Of a DNA stretch of 64,000 bases, positions 49,309 through 60,994 are shown piece by piece. This stretch comes from Verrucomicrobiaceae bacterium. GTDB lineage: Bacteria > Verrucomicrobiota > Verrucomicrobiia > Verrucomicrobiales > Akkermansiaceae. Numbering within the stretch: the stretch's first letter is position 1; each line of letters opens with the position of its first letter. The DNA lies in contig JAIYDP010000497.1 in assembly GCA_027487435.1 (NCBI GenBank), forward strand, positions 30,137-94,136, read 5' to 3'. A program made the translations under genes and the position numbers. Below the pieces are notes generated by a model. That model ran no database searches and was not told the DNA's origin. It saw nothing but the letters and a program-made list of their open reading frames with translations.

Positions 49309-50628
49309 TTGGCAGAAATGCGCCTAGTTTGCTTCGGCATGCACGCATTCACTTACAAAAATGGCCAACTTTATTGCGAAAACACCGCGCTTTCTGCATT
49401 GGCTCAGCAACATGGGACTCCTCTATACGTTTATTCCGCTAATACCATTCTCGATCATTACAAACGGCTGGATGCGGCATTGGCTGGTGTCGATCACGAG
49501 GTAGCTTACGCGGTGAAAGCGAACTCAAACCTTGGTGTGCTGAGTTTGCTTGCGCAAGCAGGGGCGGGATTTGATATCGTTTCTGGTGGTGAGCTTTACC
49601 GTGTGATCAAGGCGGGAGGCAGCCCATCCCATTGCACCTTTGCCGGTGTAGGGAAGACGCGCGAGGAGATTATCTACGCGCTGCAACAAGGCATCTATTG
49701 CTTCAACGTCGAGTCGGAAGAGGAATTGCGTTATCTTGACGCAGTGGCTGGTGAGTTAGGAGTCATCGCTCCTGCCGCTGTTCGCGTGAATCCCAATGTC
49801 GATGCCAAAACGCACAAGTACATTTCCACGGGAAAATCCGAAAATAAGTTTGGCGTGGACTTTGGCCGCATCGATGACCTATACGCACGCGCCGCAAGCG
49901 AGCTGAAAAACATCCGTATGCGAGGATTGCAAATGCACATCGGCTCACAGTTGACGTCCATCACGCCCTTCATCGAGGCGGTGGAAAAAGTGAAACCACT
50001 CGCCTTGCGCCTCAAGGAACAACACGGCATCGAGTTCTGGTCCATCGGTGGCGGCATCGGCATTGTCTATCACGACAGCCTCGCTTCCGGCGATCTCGCT
50101 TGGTGGCAGAAACAAAGCTCCGAATCGAAGCCCCTCAACGTCGAGGAATATGGCAATGCGATCGTGCCGTTGCTGCAAGATGTTGGCCTGAAAATCCTCC
50201 TAGAACCAGGACGCTACATCGTCGGCAATGCCGGCGTGCTATTGACGACCTGTCTCTACGAGAAAAAAGGCAACGCCAAAACCTTCAAAATCGTCGATGC
50301 GGGAATGAATGATCTCATCCGTCCGGCGCTGTATGAAGGACATCATGAAATTGCGACTCTCACAGAAAATCATGGAACTCACGTGAAAGCCGATGTCGTG
50401 GGGCCGATTTGCGAGAGCGGTGACTTCTTCTGTCAAGATCGCGAAATGCCCGACTTCCAGCCTGGCGATGTTATAGCTCTGCTTTCTGCGGGAGCCTACG
50501 GATTTGCAATGGCCAGCAATTACAATACCCGACCTCTCCCAGCCGAAATTCTTGTGGACGGCGAAACGTCCCGGGTGATCCGTCGTCGACAAACGCTCGA
50601 TGACGTGCTCGCTGGCGAAAGCGCGTGA
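49309..50628 (+). CDS. lysA: Diaminopimelate decarboxylase (start possibly 49339)
   Basis: YAVKANSNLGVLSLLAQAGAGFDIVSGGEL, LEPGRYIVGNAG, CESGDFF. Confidence 0.95.
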   Translation: MAEMRLVCFGMHAFTYKNGQLYCENTALSALAQQHGTPLYVYSANTILDHYKRLDAALAGVDHEVAYAVKANSNLGVLSLLAQAGAGFDIVSGGELYRVIKAGGSPSHCTFAGVGKTREEIIYALQQGIYCFNVESEEELRYLDAVAGELGVIAPAAVRVNPNVDAKTHKYISTGKSENKFGVDFGRIDDLYARAASELKNIRMRGLQMHIGSQLTSITPFIEAVEKVKPLALRLKEQHGIEFWSIGGGIGIVYHDSLASGDLAWWQKQSSESKPLNVEEYGNAIVPLLQDVGLKILLEPGRYIVGNAGVLLTTCLYEKKGNAKTFKIVDAGMNDLIRPALYEGHHEIATLTENHGTHVKADVVGPICESGDFFCQDREMPDFQPGDVIALLSAGAYGFAMASNYNTRPLPAEILVDGETSRVIRRRQTLDDVLAGESA

Positions 50629-50640
50629 CATTTGGTTTTT

Positions 50641-50668
50641 GCGTATGTGGCAATATTGTCACATACGC
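50641..50668. promoter_or_regulatory. 28-bp palindrome in lysA-pstS intergenic region
   Basis: GCGTATGTGgCAATATTGtCACATACGC, one mismatched pair. Confidence 0.6.
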
Positions 50669-50721
50669 TAACACCCTTGTTCTTGCCTTATCGGAACGTT
50701 GCGGTTGAGGTGAATTTCGTT

Positions 50722-51714
50722 ATGGCGAAACTCGCTAGCAAATGCCCCGGCGCACTGGTTGTTGCCGCTACCTTACTCTTTTTAGCTAGAAACGCTGGGG
50801 CGAAAGAAACGGCAGAATCCCAGATTGATCCATCCATTGCTTCCTATACTGCTGTTGCAGGTGTGTCAGGGAACTTGAGTTCGATTGGCTCGGATACGCT
50901 TAACAATTTGATGACTCTATGGGCAGAGGAATTTAAAAAATTCTATCCCAATGTGAACATCCAAATTGAGGGCAAGGGCAGCTCTACAGCTCCGTTGGCA
51001 CTCATCGAAGGAACCGCGCAGATTGCGCCGATGTCACGAGCGATGAAAGCCAAGGAGATCGATGCGTTTGAGGAAAGATACACCTACAAACCCACCGAAG
51101 TTCACGTGGCGATCGATGCGCTGGCCATATATGTGCACAAAGACAATCCGCTCCGTGGCTTAACCATGCAACAGGTCGATTCGATTTTTTCGGCAACACG
51201 CCGCCGCGATGGCCCGAACCTCACGGAATGGAGCCAGCTTGGACTCGATGCGTGGAAGGGCCGAGCGATTTCGCTTTTTGGAAGGAATTCCGCAACGGGA
51301 ACCTATGGATATTTTCAAGAATTTGCCTTAGCGAAGGGCGATTTCAAAAATTCGGTCAAAGAGCAGCCAGGTTCTTCTGCGGTGGTGCAGGGAGTCGGCG
51401 AGGATCTCTATGCCATCGGCTACTCAGGCATTGGCTACCGGACATCCAATGTGCGACACCTTCCTTTGGCCGCGGACGAGGCGACAGGATATTTTCCAGC
51501 AACCTACCAAAATTGTCTCAGTGGCGAATATCCCTTGGCGCGTTTTTTGACCATTTACGTGAACAAAAAACCTTCGCAGCCATTGGACTTGCTGACACTG
51601 GAATTTATTAAATTTATCTTATCGCGGCAGGGGCAGTTGGTCGTGGAAAAAGATGGCTATTACCCCATGCCAGCGGTTCTGGCAGCGGGAATTGTCGAAA
51701 AGCTCTCGCGATAA
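50722..51714 (+). CDS. pstS: Phosphate ABC transporter substrate-binding protein
   Basis: IGSDTLNNLMTLWAEEFKKFYPNVNIQIEGKGSSTAPLALIEGTAQIAPMSR. Confidence 0.92.
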   Translation: MAKLASKCPGALVVAATLLFLARNAGAKETAESQIDPSIASYTAVAGVSGNLSSIGSDTLNNLMTLWAEEFKKFYPNVNIQIEGKGSSTAPLALIEGTAQIAPMSRAMKAKEIDAFEERYTYKPTEVHVAIDALAIYVHKDNPLRGLTMQQVDSIFSATRRRDGPNLTEWSQLGLDAWKGRAISLFGRNSATGTYGYFQEFALAKGDFKNSVKEQPGSSAVVQGVGEDLYAIGYSGIGYRTSNVRHLPLAADEATGYFPATYQNCLSGEYPLARFLTIYVNKKPSQPLDLLTLEFIKFILSRQGQLVVEKDGYYPMPAVLAAGIVEKLSR

Positions 51715-51717
51715 CTT

Positions 51718-53997
51718 TTGCCTACGATTGACTCCATGTCTTCTGCGATGAAACAACCTCCATGCCCCAAGCGCTTTGATGTCTCCAAGGCGACGCTGTG
51801 GTTTGATCGCTTCATGGGATGGGCGATCAAATGTGTCGGCATCGGTGTGATCCTCGCGGTGTTTGGCATTTTTTGTTTTATCGGCAAAGAGGTGATTCCG
51901 CTGTTTCAAGGTGCCAAAGTCGAGCAAGCGGCTTCAGGAAATGCGAAAGCTGCACCCATCGTAATCGGCGTCGATGAATGGGGTAAAATGCCGTTTTTTT
52001 ATTCTGGTGGCAAGACGCTTACGTTCCTCGATGGCAAAACGGGGAAAGAGGCAATGATGGCCATTCCTGGGCTTGAGGAAGTCACCGTCACCGCGATGTC
52101 CTATGATGCCTTGCATGGACGCGTGGCACTGGGCTTGTCGGATGGGAGGGTGGGGGCATTTGTGGTGAAATATGAACGAGTTTTTGCGGGAGATACAGCC
52201 ATCGGAGTCAAGCCTAGCGTGGCGCTGGAACCTTGGTTGAGCTTACAAAATGTCACCTCTGCGGTAAAATCCTTGAGCTATGGAGACTCGGGCGCGTTTG
52301 CGATTCTGGCGGTGCTCCATGGCGATGGGAAATTGGCTATCGCTCGCATCGCCAACAAGGGCGGGATGATCGGGGAAAAAACTCGGGTGTTACTTGTGGA
52401 AAGCGATGTTTCTAGCGAAGTAAACGGCGAAATCGCATTTTTGCGTGCCAGCCAAAACGGCGAGATGGTCTTGCTAGCGGATCATTCTGGCAAGGTAACG
52501 TATTTCCAAGCATCGGGTTCAAAGATAGCAAAACGTCAGGAATTTTTCCCGTGCGGAGAATACGCCTTGGCGCAAATGGATTTTCTCTTTGGGGGAGTCT
52601 CCGTCGTTTGCACCTCGGTGGATGGAACGCAAGAGCAGTGGAGCTTGTATCGAACCAGCGAGGATGCGCAGCGGCTGTTCGGTCGAATCAAATCGTTTGC
52701 TCCGGTGGGCGAAGGGCCGAAAACATTTGCCGCGAGTCAGCGAAATCGAATGTTTCTCACGGGCGCAGGGCGTGAACTTTCCCTCCGTTACAGCACATCC
52801 GGCGCACAGCGTTGGCAAGGTTCCATGGATATCGATCCCGTGGCGGTTGTGATCGATGCGAAAGGAAAGTCGTTTTGGGTTGCATCGAGCCAAGGGGAAG
52901 TGAGGAATTTCACCATTCATGATCCGCATCCCGATGCCGGCGCGCGGGCCTTTTTTGCCAAAGTTTGGTATGAGGGCGGAGATCAGGCGGTGCATCAATG
53001 GCAGTCGAGCGGCGGATCGGATGATTTTGAGACGAAGTTTTCGTTAGTTCCACTGATCTTTGGATCGCTGAAAGGCACGACGTATGCGATGTTGTTTTCC
53101 GTGCCAATCGCCTTGCTTGCGGCGATTTTTTCTGCGGCGTTTTTGCCCCTGCAAGCCAAGCGCATCATCAAGCCGACGCTGGAAATCATGTCCTCGCTAC
53201 CATCGGTGGTGCTGGGTTTCTTGGCGGGCTTGTGGTTGGCTCCGCTACTGAGTGATCGGGTGCCTTCGGTGCTGCTGATGGTGGTGCTGATACCGAGCTT
53301 CGTGTTGCTTTTCGGATATTTCTGGTGTCGTTTGCCCTTGGTGTTTCGCAATCGCTTCGAAGGCGGAGCGGAGTGGTTGATCGTGCTGCCGATTATCGTT
53401 CTGGCGGGATTGATCGGCTGGTGGGGTGGGCCATTTTTGGAGGATGCTTGCTTTGTTTTCACCGATCCACAATCCGGAGAAAAAATGGCCGACTTTGGCC
53501 TGTGGTGGCGGCAGGTGACGGGGACGAGTTTCCAGCAAAGAAATTCGTTAGTGTTAGGTTTCATCATGGGCTTCGCGGTGATTCCGGTGATTTTTACCAT
53601 CGCCGAAGATGCCCTTTCAAACGTGCCAAAAAATCTTACCGCGGCTGCTTTCGCTCTTGGCGCGAATCGATGGCAGGTCGTTTGGTCAGTGATGTTGCCG
53701 GTGGCGGCTTCGGGGATTTTTTCGGCGCTGATGATCGGATTGGGACGTGCGGTGGGCGAGACAATGATCATGGTCATGGCGACAGGAAATACTCCGATCA
53801 TGGAGTGGAATTTGTTTTCTGGGATGCGGACACTTTCCGCGAATCTTGCCGTGGAGTTGCCAGAAGCGGCAGTGGGATCGACTCACTATCGCACGCTTTT
53901 CCTGGGTGCGATCGTGCTATTTTCCATGACCTTCGTGTTGAATACCTTGGCGGAAATTTTGCGGCAGCGGCTGCGCGAAAAATACAAACTTGTCTAG
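51718..53997 (+). CDS. pstC: Phosphate ABC transporter permease PstC with long N-terminal extension
   Basis: Permease domain in C-terminal part (EDALSNVPKNLTAAAFALGANRWQVVWSVMLPVAASGI); ~430-aa N-terminal region. Confidence 0.9.
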   Translation: MPTIDSMSSAMKQPPCPKRFDVSKATLWFDRFMGWAIKCVGIGVILAVFGIFCFIGKEVIPLFQGAKVEQAASGNAKAAPIVIGVDEWGKMPFFYSGGKTLTFLDGKTGKEAMMAIPGLEEVTVTAMSYDALHGRVALGLSDGRVGAFVVKYERVFAGDTAIGVKPSVALEPWLSLQNVTSAVKSLSYGDSGAFAILAVLHGDGKLAIARIANKGGMIGEKTRVLLVESDVSSEVNGEIAFLRASQNGEMVLLADHSGKVTYFQASGSKIAKRQEFFPCGEYALAQMDFLFGGVSVVCTSVDGTQEQWSLYRTSEDAQRLFGRIKSFAPVGEGPKTFAASQRNRMFLTGAGRELSLRYSTSGAQRWQGSMDIDPVAVVIDAKGKSFWVASSQGEVRNFTIHDPHPDAGARAFFAKVWYEGGDQAVHQWQSSGGSDDFETKFSLVPLIFGSLKGTTYAMLFSVPIALLAAIFSAAFLPLQAKRIIKPTLEIMSSLPSVVLGFLAGLWLAPLLSDRVPSVLLMVVLIPSFVLLFGYFWCRLPLVFRNRFEGGAEWLIVLPIIVLAGLIGWWGGPFLEDACFVFTDPQSGEKMADFGLWWRQVTGTSFQQRNSLVLGFIMGFAVIPVIFTIAEDALSNVPKNLTAAAFALGANRWQVVWSVMLPVAASGIFSALMIGLGRAVGETMIMVMATGNTPIMEWNLFSGMRTLSANLAVELPEAAVGSTHYRTLFLGAIVLFSMTFVLNTLAEILRQRLREKYKLV

Positions 53998-54000
53998 CGT

Positions 54001-55638
54001 ATGTCAGCAAAAGCCGAACCATCCCATCAAACATTCGCAACCACGGGCAGGTCGCGCAAAGGCGAGCCTATCGTTTGGCTCACGGGTGCCGGTCTCGCCA
54101 TAGGAATCACCATGGCGGTGGGGCTTTTTCTTTTGATTCTGGTGAAAGGATCAGCCTCGTTTTGGCCGCGTCGCATCGAGATTATAGAAATTCGCAAGGG
54201 CGAAAAAACGGAGAAGATCTTTGGCTACATCGCGGAGAGTCGCGAACGAAAAGGTGAACAAGAAAGCGTTCAGCGGGAAATGAAAATGTTTCGCGGCAAC
54301 AAAGACATCTACAAAGAGTCATTTCTCTACGTCGATGAATCGCAAGTGATCAGCCGAACGATGCCGCAGAATGTTGTCTTGTTTGAGCGTCTCAGCGATG
54401 GCCCTGCGATCGGCGAACCCGTCGCGGTGGTAACGGGAGAGCTGCGAACCAACGCTGCGGAAGCTGTGTTTTCTGAGAAACTGCAAGAAATGATCGCTGA
54501 AAGTGCCGCCACCCGCGCCAAGGTCACCGCAGTGGAACGGAATCAAATTGGCAAGCTCAGCATGGCGATGGAAAAATTACGCTACGCCGAAAAAGCAGGT
54601 CGGATCACAAAAAGCGAAGCCGCAGAACGAAAGGCGGCAATGGATGGCGAGTTTGTTCGCCTCAAAGCATTGGCGGACGAAACGCGCGAGAGCATGTCTG
54701 GCAAATCGTTGATCTATCGGCTGGAGGATGGCCGTGAAGAAGAAATTCCTGCGAGTCAATTACTCCATGTCTATTCGCCGAATAAGAATGGATTTTTTGG
54801 CCGAATGGGCGAGGGCTTGCGCCGCGCATGGCGATTCTTGTGCGACGACCCGCGTGAGGCAAATACCGAAGGCGGAGTATTTCCTGCTATTTTCGGCACC
54901 GTGGTCATGACCTTAGTAATGAGTCTGTTTGTGACCCCTTTCGGTGTGATGGCGGCGATCTATTTGCGCGAATACGCGAAGCCGGGCCTCATGGTGCGCA
55001 TTGTCCGCATTTGCATGAACAATCTCGCAGGTGTGCCCTCGATTGTATTCGGCGTTTTCGGCCTCGCATTTTTCATTTATTTCGTTGGCTCGCAGGTGGA
55101 TCAGGCGTTCTTTTCTGAAAAACTGCCAACTCCTACGTTCGGCACGCCAGGCATTCTTTGGGCGTCTCTTACGCTGGCCTTGTTGACTCTTCCCGTCGTG
55201 GTAGTGGCAACAGAGGAGGCGCTTTCGGCTGTCCCACGCGGCGTGCGCGAGGCATCGTTAGCCTGCGGTGCCTCCAAGTGGCAAACCATCCAGCGCGTGG
55301 TGCTGCCCGCGTCTCTGCCCGGCATCCTCACGGGTGTCATCCTCGCTATGGCACGCGGTGCTGGCGAGGTCGCTCCGCTGATGCTGGTCGGCGTGGTCAA
55401 GCTCGCGCCTTCTCTTCCCCTCGATGCCGTAGCGCCATTCATCCACGCCGAACGCAAGTTCATGCACCTCGGCTTTCACATCTACGACCTTGGATTCCAG
55501 TCTCCCGATGCCGATGCCGCAAAGCCTTTGGTCTATGCTACAGCGCTTCTGCTGATCACCGTCGTGATTGTCTTAAACCTCGCCGCGATTCTCATCCGCA
55601 ATCGCCTGAAAAAACGTTTCGCCGTTTCCAGTTTCTGA
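54001..55638 (+). CDS. pstA: Phosphate ABC transporter permease PstA
   Basis: [57 protein letters not shown]. Confidence 0.92.
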   Translation: MSAKAEPSHQTFATTGRSRKGEPIVWLTGAGLAIGITMAVGLFLLILVKGSASFWPRRIEIIEIRKGEKTEKIFGYIAESRERKGEQESVQREMKMFRGNKDIYKESFLYVDESQVISRTMPQNVVLFERLSDGPAIGEPVAVVTGELRTNAAEAVFSEKLQEMIAESAATRAKVTAVERNQIGKLSMAMEKLRYAEKAGRITKSEAAERKAAMDGEFVRLKALADETRESMSGKSLIYRLEDGREEEIPASQLLHVYSPNKNGFFGRMGEGLRRAWRFLCDDPREANTEGGVFPAIFGTVVMTLVMSLFVTPFGVMAAIYLREYAKPGLMVRIVRICMNNLAGVPSIVFGVFGLAFFIYFVGSQVDQAFFSEKLPTPTFGTPGILWASLTLALLTLPVVVVATEEALSAVPRGVREASLACGASKWQTIQRVVLPASLPGILTGVILAMARGAGEVAPLMLVGVVKLAPSLPLDAVAPFIHAERKFMHLGFHIYDLGFQSPDADAAKPLVYATALLLITVVIVLNLAAILIRNRLKKRFAVSSF

Positions 55639-55642
55639 GCCT

Positions 55643-56431
55643 ATGTCCCAAAACACCGACATTCCCCACACGCCGCGCCACGATTTCATCACGGTGGACA
55701 ATTTCAGCTTTCACTACGGCCCAAAGCAAACCTTGTTTGGTGTGGAAATGGCCATTCCAGAACGACAAGTCACCGCCTTGATCGGACCTTCTGGCTGCGG
55801 AAAATCTACTCTGCTCCGCAATATGAATCGCATGAATGACCTCGTCGATGGTGTGCGCCATGAGGGCGATATCCGCATCGGCGGCGTTAGCCTCTATGAC
55901 CCTAGCATCGAAGTCATTTCCTTGCGCAAACGCGTCGGCATGGTCTTTCAAAAATACAATCCCTTCGCCAAGTCGATCTATGAAAATGTGGTCTTCAGCC
56001 TCCGCATCGCAGGTCGAGCCAAAAAGGCTGAACTCGACGAAGTCGTGGAGTATTCCCTGCGCGATGCAGCATTATGGGATGAAGTGAAGGATCGCCTCCA
56101 TGAAAGCGCTTTCGGGCTATCCGGCGGGCAGCAGCAGCGCCTTTGCATCGCCCGCGCCATCGCCAACCGTCCTGAAATTCTCCTCATGGATGAACCATGC
56201 GCCGCTCTCGATCCCATCGCCACCCTCAAAATCGAGGAACTCATCATCATGCTCAAACGCGATTTCACCATCGTCATGGTCACTCACAACATGGAACAAG
56301 CCGTTCGCTGCTCGGATCGCACCGCGTTTCTTTACATGGGAAAACTCATCGAATACGGCGCGACCCAGCAGGTTTTTGAAAATCCCCAACACCCACAAAC
56401 GCAAGCCTATGTCACGGGACATTTCAGTTGA
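55643..56431 (+). CDS. pstB: Phosphate ABC transporter ATP-binding protein (first copy)
   Basis: Walker [21 protein letters not shown], signature [16 protein letters not shown], Walker [15 protein letters not shown]. Confidence 0.93.
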   Translation: MSQNTDIPHTPRHDFITVDNFSFHYGPKQTLFGVEMAIPERQVTALIGPSGCGKSTLLRNMNRMNDLVDGVRHEGDIRIGGVSLYDPSIEVISLRKRVGMVFQKYNPFAKSIYENVVFSLRIAGRAKKAELDEVVEYSLRDAALWDEVKDRLHESAFGLSGGQQQRLCIARAIANRPEILLMDEPCAALDPIATLKIEELIIMLKRDFTIVMVTHNMEQAVRCSDRTAFLYMGKLIEYGATQQVFENPQHPQTQAYVTGHFS

Positions 56432-57206
56432 TAGCGAAAACCCCGCGCATGACCTTTCGATTCGTGTGCGCGATGTCGATTTCTACTACGGAGCCACGCA
56501 CTCCTTGAAAAATGTCAGCATGGACATCGCCCGCCATCAAGTCACCGCCTTCATCGGTCCCTCAGGATGCGGCAAATCCACGTTGCTGCGCTGTTTCAAC
56601 CGCATGAATGATTTCATCCCCGACGCGAAAGTCAAAAAAGGCCAAATCTTCATCAACGGCATCGAGATTCATGGCAAGGATGTCGATGGCGTAGAACTCC
56701 GCCGCCACGTCGGCATGGTCTACCAAAAGTCCAATCCCTTTCCTCGCTCGATCTATGAAAACGTCGCCTACGGCCCCCGCATCCTCGGCGAGAAAAAACA
56801 CAGCACCCTCGATGCCATCGTCGAGCGCTCCTTGCGTAGCTCCGCACTTTGGGACGAGGTCAAAGACCGCCTTCACGATAGCGCCCACGGCCTCTCCGGC
56901 GGCCAACAACAACGACTCTGCATCGCTAGAACGATTGCCGTCGAGCCGTCCATCATCCTCATGGATGAACCCTGCTCGGCGCTCGATCCAGTCGCCACAG
57001 CCCACGTCGAAGAACTCATCCATGACTTAGGAAAAAAATTCACCATCGTCATCGTCACCCACAACATGCAACAAGCCCTCCGCGTCTCCCAAAAAACCGC
57101 CTTCTTTTATCTTGGTGAACTCATCGAATACGCTGACACCCACACCCTCTTCCGCGAACCTTCTCACCCGCAGACCAAGCTATACCTCGCGGGGAAATTC
57201 GGCTAA
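56409..57206 (+). CDS. pstB: Phosphate ABC transporter ATP-binding protein (second copy)
   Basis: Walker [51 protein letters not shown]; start overlaps first copy. Confidence 0.93.
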   Translation: MSRDISVDSENPAHDLSIRVRDVDFYYGATHSLKNVSMDIARHQVTAFIGPSGCGKSTLLRCFNRMNDFIPDAKVKKGQIFINGIEIHGKDVDGVELRRHVGMVYQKSNPFPRSIYENVAYGPRILGEKKHSTLDAIVERSLRSSALWDEVKDRLHDSAHGLSGGQQQRLCIARTIAVEPSIILMDEPCSALDPVATAHVEELIHDLGKKFTIVIVTHNMQQALRVSQKTAFFYLGELIEYADTHTLFREPSHPQTKLYLAGKFG

Positions 57207-57222
57207 GATCTCGCCCCCTCTT

Positions 57223-57504
57223 TCAGATCGCCCTCACCGTGGCTTGCAGTCGATAGGACTTCAGTTGCCCGCAGTGCAATACTGCCGCCTCTTTCTCCTC
57301 CACCTCTGCCACCGAGCTACCGCGCTCATTTGCTTCCAGTATGATCTTCATCGCCAACTCCACCGAGTGCCCGAAAATTTTCATCAAACAAAAGACCACA
57401 TGCTCCATCGCTGAATGATCGTCGTTATGCAAGATTACCTCCCACAGCCCATCCAAGCTTTCCGCCTGCTCCTTCTTCGGTTCTGCTACGGTAGTCCCTG
57501 CCAT
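57223..57504 (-). CDS. clpS: ATP-dependent Clp protease adaptor
   Basis: WEVILHNDDHSAMEHVVFCLMKIFGHSVELAMKIILEANERGSS. Confidence 0.88.
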   Translation of the reverse strand: MAGTTVAEPKKEQAESLDGLWEVILHNDDHSAMEHVVFCLMKIFGHSVELAMKIILEANERGSSVAEVEEKEAAVLHCGQLKSYRLQATVRAI

Positions 57505-57686
57505 CATCAACCATAGCATATATCAGCATTTCCACTCTAGCAATCCTCGATCCACATCCTCCAAAAATCACCCCCATTCTCCCTCTCCTTTACGGATTCT
57601 GAACCGCATGCGGAAAAATTTCGCTTGCTTTTCTTGATTTTTCGCAGCTAGTCACTTCGCCACCGTTTCAAACAAGTAGCAAGATC

Positions 57687-60311
57687 ATGGGCAAAATTCT
57701 TATCATCGCAGAAAAACCTAGCGTCATGGCCGATTTGGGTCGCGCTCTCTCTAAGCCTCTCGGCAAGTTTGAAAAAGAAGGCCAAGGCCGCGATTCATGG
57801 CTGGAAAACGAGAAAGCTATCATCACCTCTGCCGTCGGACACCTTGTCGAACTTCGCATGCCTACCGGCCCCAATGGCAAAAAATTGCCGTGGAAGTTCG
57901 ATGTCCTCCCCGCCATCCCCCAAACTTTCGACCTCGACCCCATCATCGACTCCGAGGCTCGACTCAAGCAAATCCTCAAGCTCGCCCGCCGCAAAGACGT
58001 CACCGAAGTCATCAACGCTTGCGATGCCGGACGCGAAGGCGAACTCATCTTCCGCTACATCATCGAATACGGCCAAGTCCAAAAGCCCACCAAACGCCTC
58101 TGGATGCAATCCATGACCCAAGGCGCCATCCTCGATGCCTGGAACCAGCTCCGCCCCGGCTCTTCCATGCAGGCCCTCGCCGATGCCGCCAAGTGCCGCT
58201 CGGAGGCCGATTGGCTCGTCGGTCTCAATTCCACCCGCGCCCTCACCTGCTTCCGCTCTCGCCACGGCGGCTTCAATATCACCGCCGCAGGCCGCGTGCA
58301 AACTCCCACGCTTTCCATCCTCGCTCAACGCGAAAAGGAAATCCAAGCCTTCGTCCCCCAAGCCTACTGGGAAGTCGCCGCTGACTTCCAAGTCGAAAAA
58401 GGCAACTACCCGAGCACCTGGTTTGACGAGACTTGGAAAAAGGACGAAACCCAGCCTCACTCCCGCGCCGAACGCATCTGGGACTCCCAAGTTGCCGACG
58501 ACATCAAAAACCGCTGCACCGGGAAACAGGGCATCGTCACCGAAGAGAAAAAGCCCCAATCCCAGATCGCCCCACAACTCTACGACCTCACATCCCTCCA
58601 GCGCGATGCCTCGCAGCGCCTCGGCCTCTCCGCTAAGTCCACTCTACAAATCGCCCAAGCCCTCTACGAAAAGCACAAGATGCTCACCTACCCGAGGACG
58701 GACTCGCGCTACCTGCCCGATGACTACATCGGCACCGTGCGCCAGACCTTGCAAGACATCCAAGCCCAATCCTCCGAGCTCGGCCCCTACGCCGCCGCAG
58801 TCCTCAAAGGCAGCTCCCCCAACGGCCCTCAACTCACCAAAAACAAACGCGTCTTCGATGACAAAAAAGTCAGCGACCACTTCGCCATCATCCCCACCGG
58901 CACCTTCTCTAAGCTCAGCGACCTCGAACAAAAAGTCTTCGATCTCGTCGCCAAACGCTTCATCTCCGTCTTCTACCCCGCCGCCGAGTTCGAGCTCACC
59001 CGCCGCATCACCCGCATCATTCACAACCCCACCCTCACCGATGCTTTCAAAACCGACGGCAAAATCCTCGTCAAACCCGGTTGGATGGAAGTCTATGGCC
59101 GCCGCCCAGGCGTAGCCGCGAACAAAGACGAAATGGTCGCCATTTCGCCCAACGAGAAAGCCCAGGCCATCCACGTCGAAGTCAAGGCCGATACCACCAA
59201 GCCCCCTGCTCGATTCAACGAAGCCACCCTGCTCTCCGCCATGGAAGGCGCTGGCAAACTCCTCGACGACGAAGCCCTCGCCGAAGCCATGTCCGACCGC
59301 GGCCTCGGCACCCCCGCCACCCGCGCCGCTATCATCGAGGGCCTCATCGCCCAGAAATACCTCGCCCGCGATGGCCGCGACCTCCACGTCACCCCCAACG
59401 GCATGGCGCTCATTCGCCTCGTCAGCGAAATGGAAATCCACGGCCTCAGCTCCCCATCCCTCACTGGCGACTGGGAATACAAACTCCGCCTCATGGAGCA
59501 AGGAAAACTCCGCCGCGAGGACTTCATGCACGAGATCGAAAGCTACACCCGCGAAATCGTCGAAAAAGCCCGCAGCCACTCCCAGGCCTCCAAAGAACAA
59601 AGCTTCCCTGACCTCGAAGCCCCTTGCCCCGCCTGCCATGCGCCTTCGCTTCGCCAGACCGATGCCACCTACGAGTGCCGCCAACCTGGTTGCAAGTTCT
59701 CGATGAAAAAACACATCGCCTCGCGCGAGATCACCCCCACCGAAGCCCGCGAGCTGCTCACCAAAGGCATCGTTGGCCCTCTCATCGGCTTCAAATCTCG
59801 CTTCAACAAGCCCTTCGATGCCTCCCTCAAGCTCGACGACAAAGCAAAAATCGCCTTCCATTTCGACAACGAAGACTCCGATACCCAAGTGGAACTCAAC
59901 GACGACATGATCGTCGCCCGCGTCCTCCGCAACGATGGCAAAGAGGCCGCCATTTATCAGACGGATAAAGCCTACTTGGTGCCCTCCATCATCACCCCCA
60001 AAGAAAAAGACGGACTCCGCATCGGTCGCAGCATCCTGCAAAAAGAAATCCCGCTGGAAGAAGTCACCCGCATGCTCAAAGAAGGCCGCACCAACTTGAT
60101 GAAAGGCTTCGTCTCCAACAAAACCAAGCGCAGCTTCGAAGCCTACCTCCTCCTTGACGAAAAAACCGGCAAAGTCGGCTTCGAGTTCCCCGAGCGCGAG
60201 CCCCGCTACCCCAAAAAACCTCAAGCCACCGCCGAAGGCGAAGCCCCACCCCCACCCGCCGCCAAAAAAGCAGCAAAAAAAGCGGCCAAAAAAGCCCCCA
60301 AAAAGTCCTAG
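57687..60311 (+). CDS. topB: DNA topoisomerase III with C-terminal repeat region and Lys/Ala-rich tail
   Basis: [46 protein letters not shown]; tail [16 protein letters not shown]. Confidence 0.93.
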   Translation: MGKILIIAEKPSVMADLGRALSKPLGKFEKEGQGRDSWLENEKAIITSAVGHLVELRMPTGPNGKKLPWKFDVLPAIPQTFDLDPIIDSEARLKQILKLARRKDVTEVINACDAGREGELIFRYIIEYGQVQKPTKRLWMQSMTQGAILDAWNQLRPGSSMQALADAAKCRSEADWLVGLNSTRALTCFRSRHGGFNITAAGRVQTPTLSILAQREKEIQAFVPQAYWEVAADFQVEKGNYPSTWFDETWKKDETQPHSRAERIWDSQVADDIKNRCTGKQGIVTEEKKPQSQIAPQLYDLTSLQRDASQRLGLSAKSTLQIAQALYEKHKMLTYPRTDSRYLPDDYIGTVRQTLQDIQAQSSELGPYAAAVLKGSSPNGPQLTKNKRVFDDKKVSDHFAIIPTGTFSKLSDLEQKVFDLVAKRFISVFYPAAEFELTRRITRIIHNPTLTDAFKTDGKILVKPGWMEVYGRRPGVAANKDEMVAISPNEKAQAIHVEVKADTTKPPARFNEATLLSAMEGAGKLLDDEALAEAMSDRGLGTPATRAAIIEGLIAQKYLARDGRDLHVTPNGMALIRLVSEMEIHGLSSPSLTGDWEYKLRLMEQGKLRREDFMHEIESYTREIVEKARSHSQASKEQSFPDLEAPCPACHAPSLRQTDATYECRQPGCKFSMKKHIASREITPTEARELLTKGIVGPLIGFKSRFNKPFDASLKLDDKAKIAFHFDNEDSDTQVELNDDMIVARVLRNDGKEAAIYQTDKAYLVPSIITPKEKDGLRIGRSILQKEIPLEEVTRMLKEGRTNLMKGFVSNKTKRSFEAYLLLDEKTGKVGFEFPEREPRYPKKPQATAEGEAPPPPAAKKAAKKAAKKAPKKS

Positions 60312-60435
60312 CCTCCCACCCTCATCGCCAACGGTGAAAGCTAAAACAACCAACCAATACATCCCCTCGCAATCTCACCACCCGTCATGACGAAAAAAGT
60401 GACGGTTCCTTACCTATGTGCAAATTCCTCGATGA

Positions 60436-60870
60436 GGCGTCGCGTAAAAAGACAAGCCTCACGCGATTACGCCCCTAGGGACGCAATGGGTTGCGTGTGG
60501 GTTGTTCCCAAGGTTTCACCGTGGGCTGAAATGAAGCGTCCCAACGGGACGTTTATCAAAGCCCGCGGAGTAACCGTGGGTTCTTCACCCCTCGTAATAC
60601 CATCGGCGTCCCAACGGGACGTTTCATCAAAGCCCACGCAGCAACCTTGGGTTCTTGATCCCTCGTAATACCAGCGGCGTCCCAACGGGACGTTTTATCA
60701 AAGCCCACGGAGCAACCGTGGGTTCTTGATCCCTCGTAACACCAGCGGCGTCCCAACGGGACGTTTCATCAAAGCCCACGGAGTAACCGTGGGTTCTTCA
60801 CCCCCCCGTAACACCATCGGCGTCCCAAAGGGCGTAATCGCGTGAGGCGAAGCCTCTTTACGCGACTCAC
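60436..60870. repeat. 71-bp palindromic tandem array bounded by ~40-bp inverted repeats
   Basis: Units starting CGTCCCAACGGGACG at 60537, 60607, 60678, 60749 and a degenerate one at 60821; perfect 19-bp inverted repeat 60456-60474 / 60830-60848. Confidence 0.9.
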
Positions 60871-60994
60871 GTTTATTAAAAAAACCTTGTAACATCGCCA
60901 AAATCATCCAACCTCGCCTCGTCCATGATTACCGTGATATCACCTTGCGGGTGGATACGAATAAATTCTGTTCTGTAAATAAAGAAGAATCCTC

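Noticed and set aside
51718-53050. Long N-terminal region of PstC as a novel fusion
   Set aside because: Long PstC proteins with large N-terminal regions are known in other bacteria, so it is not reported as novel.
58644-60362. Long minus-strand ORF (572 aa) opposite topB
   Set aside because: Gly/Phe/Val-rich antisense translation of a high-GC topoisomerase gene; no recognisable domain.
60537-60835. Possible CRISPR array
   Set aside because: The whole 71-bp unit is repeated, including the would-be spacers, and no cas genes are present. It is a tandem palindromic repeat, not CRISPR.
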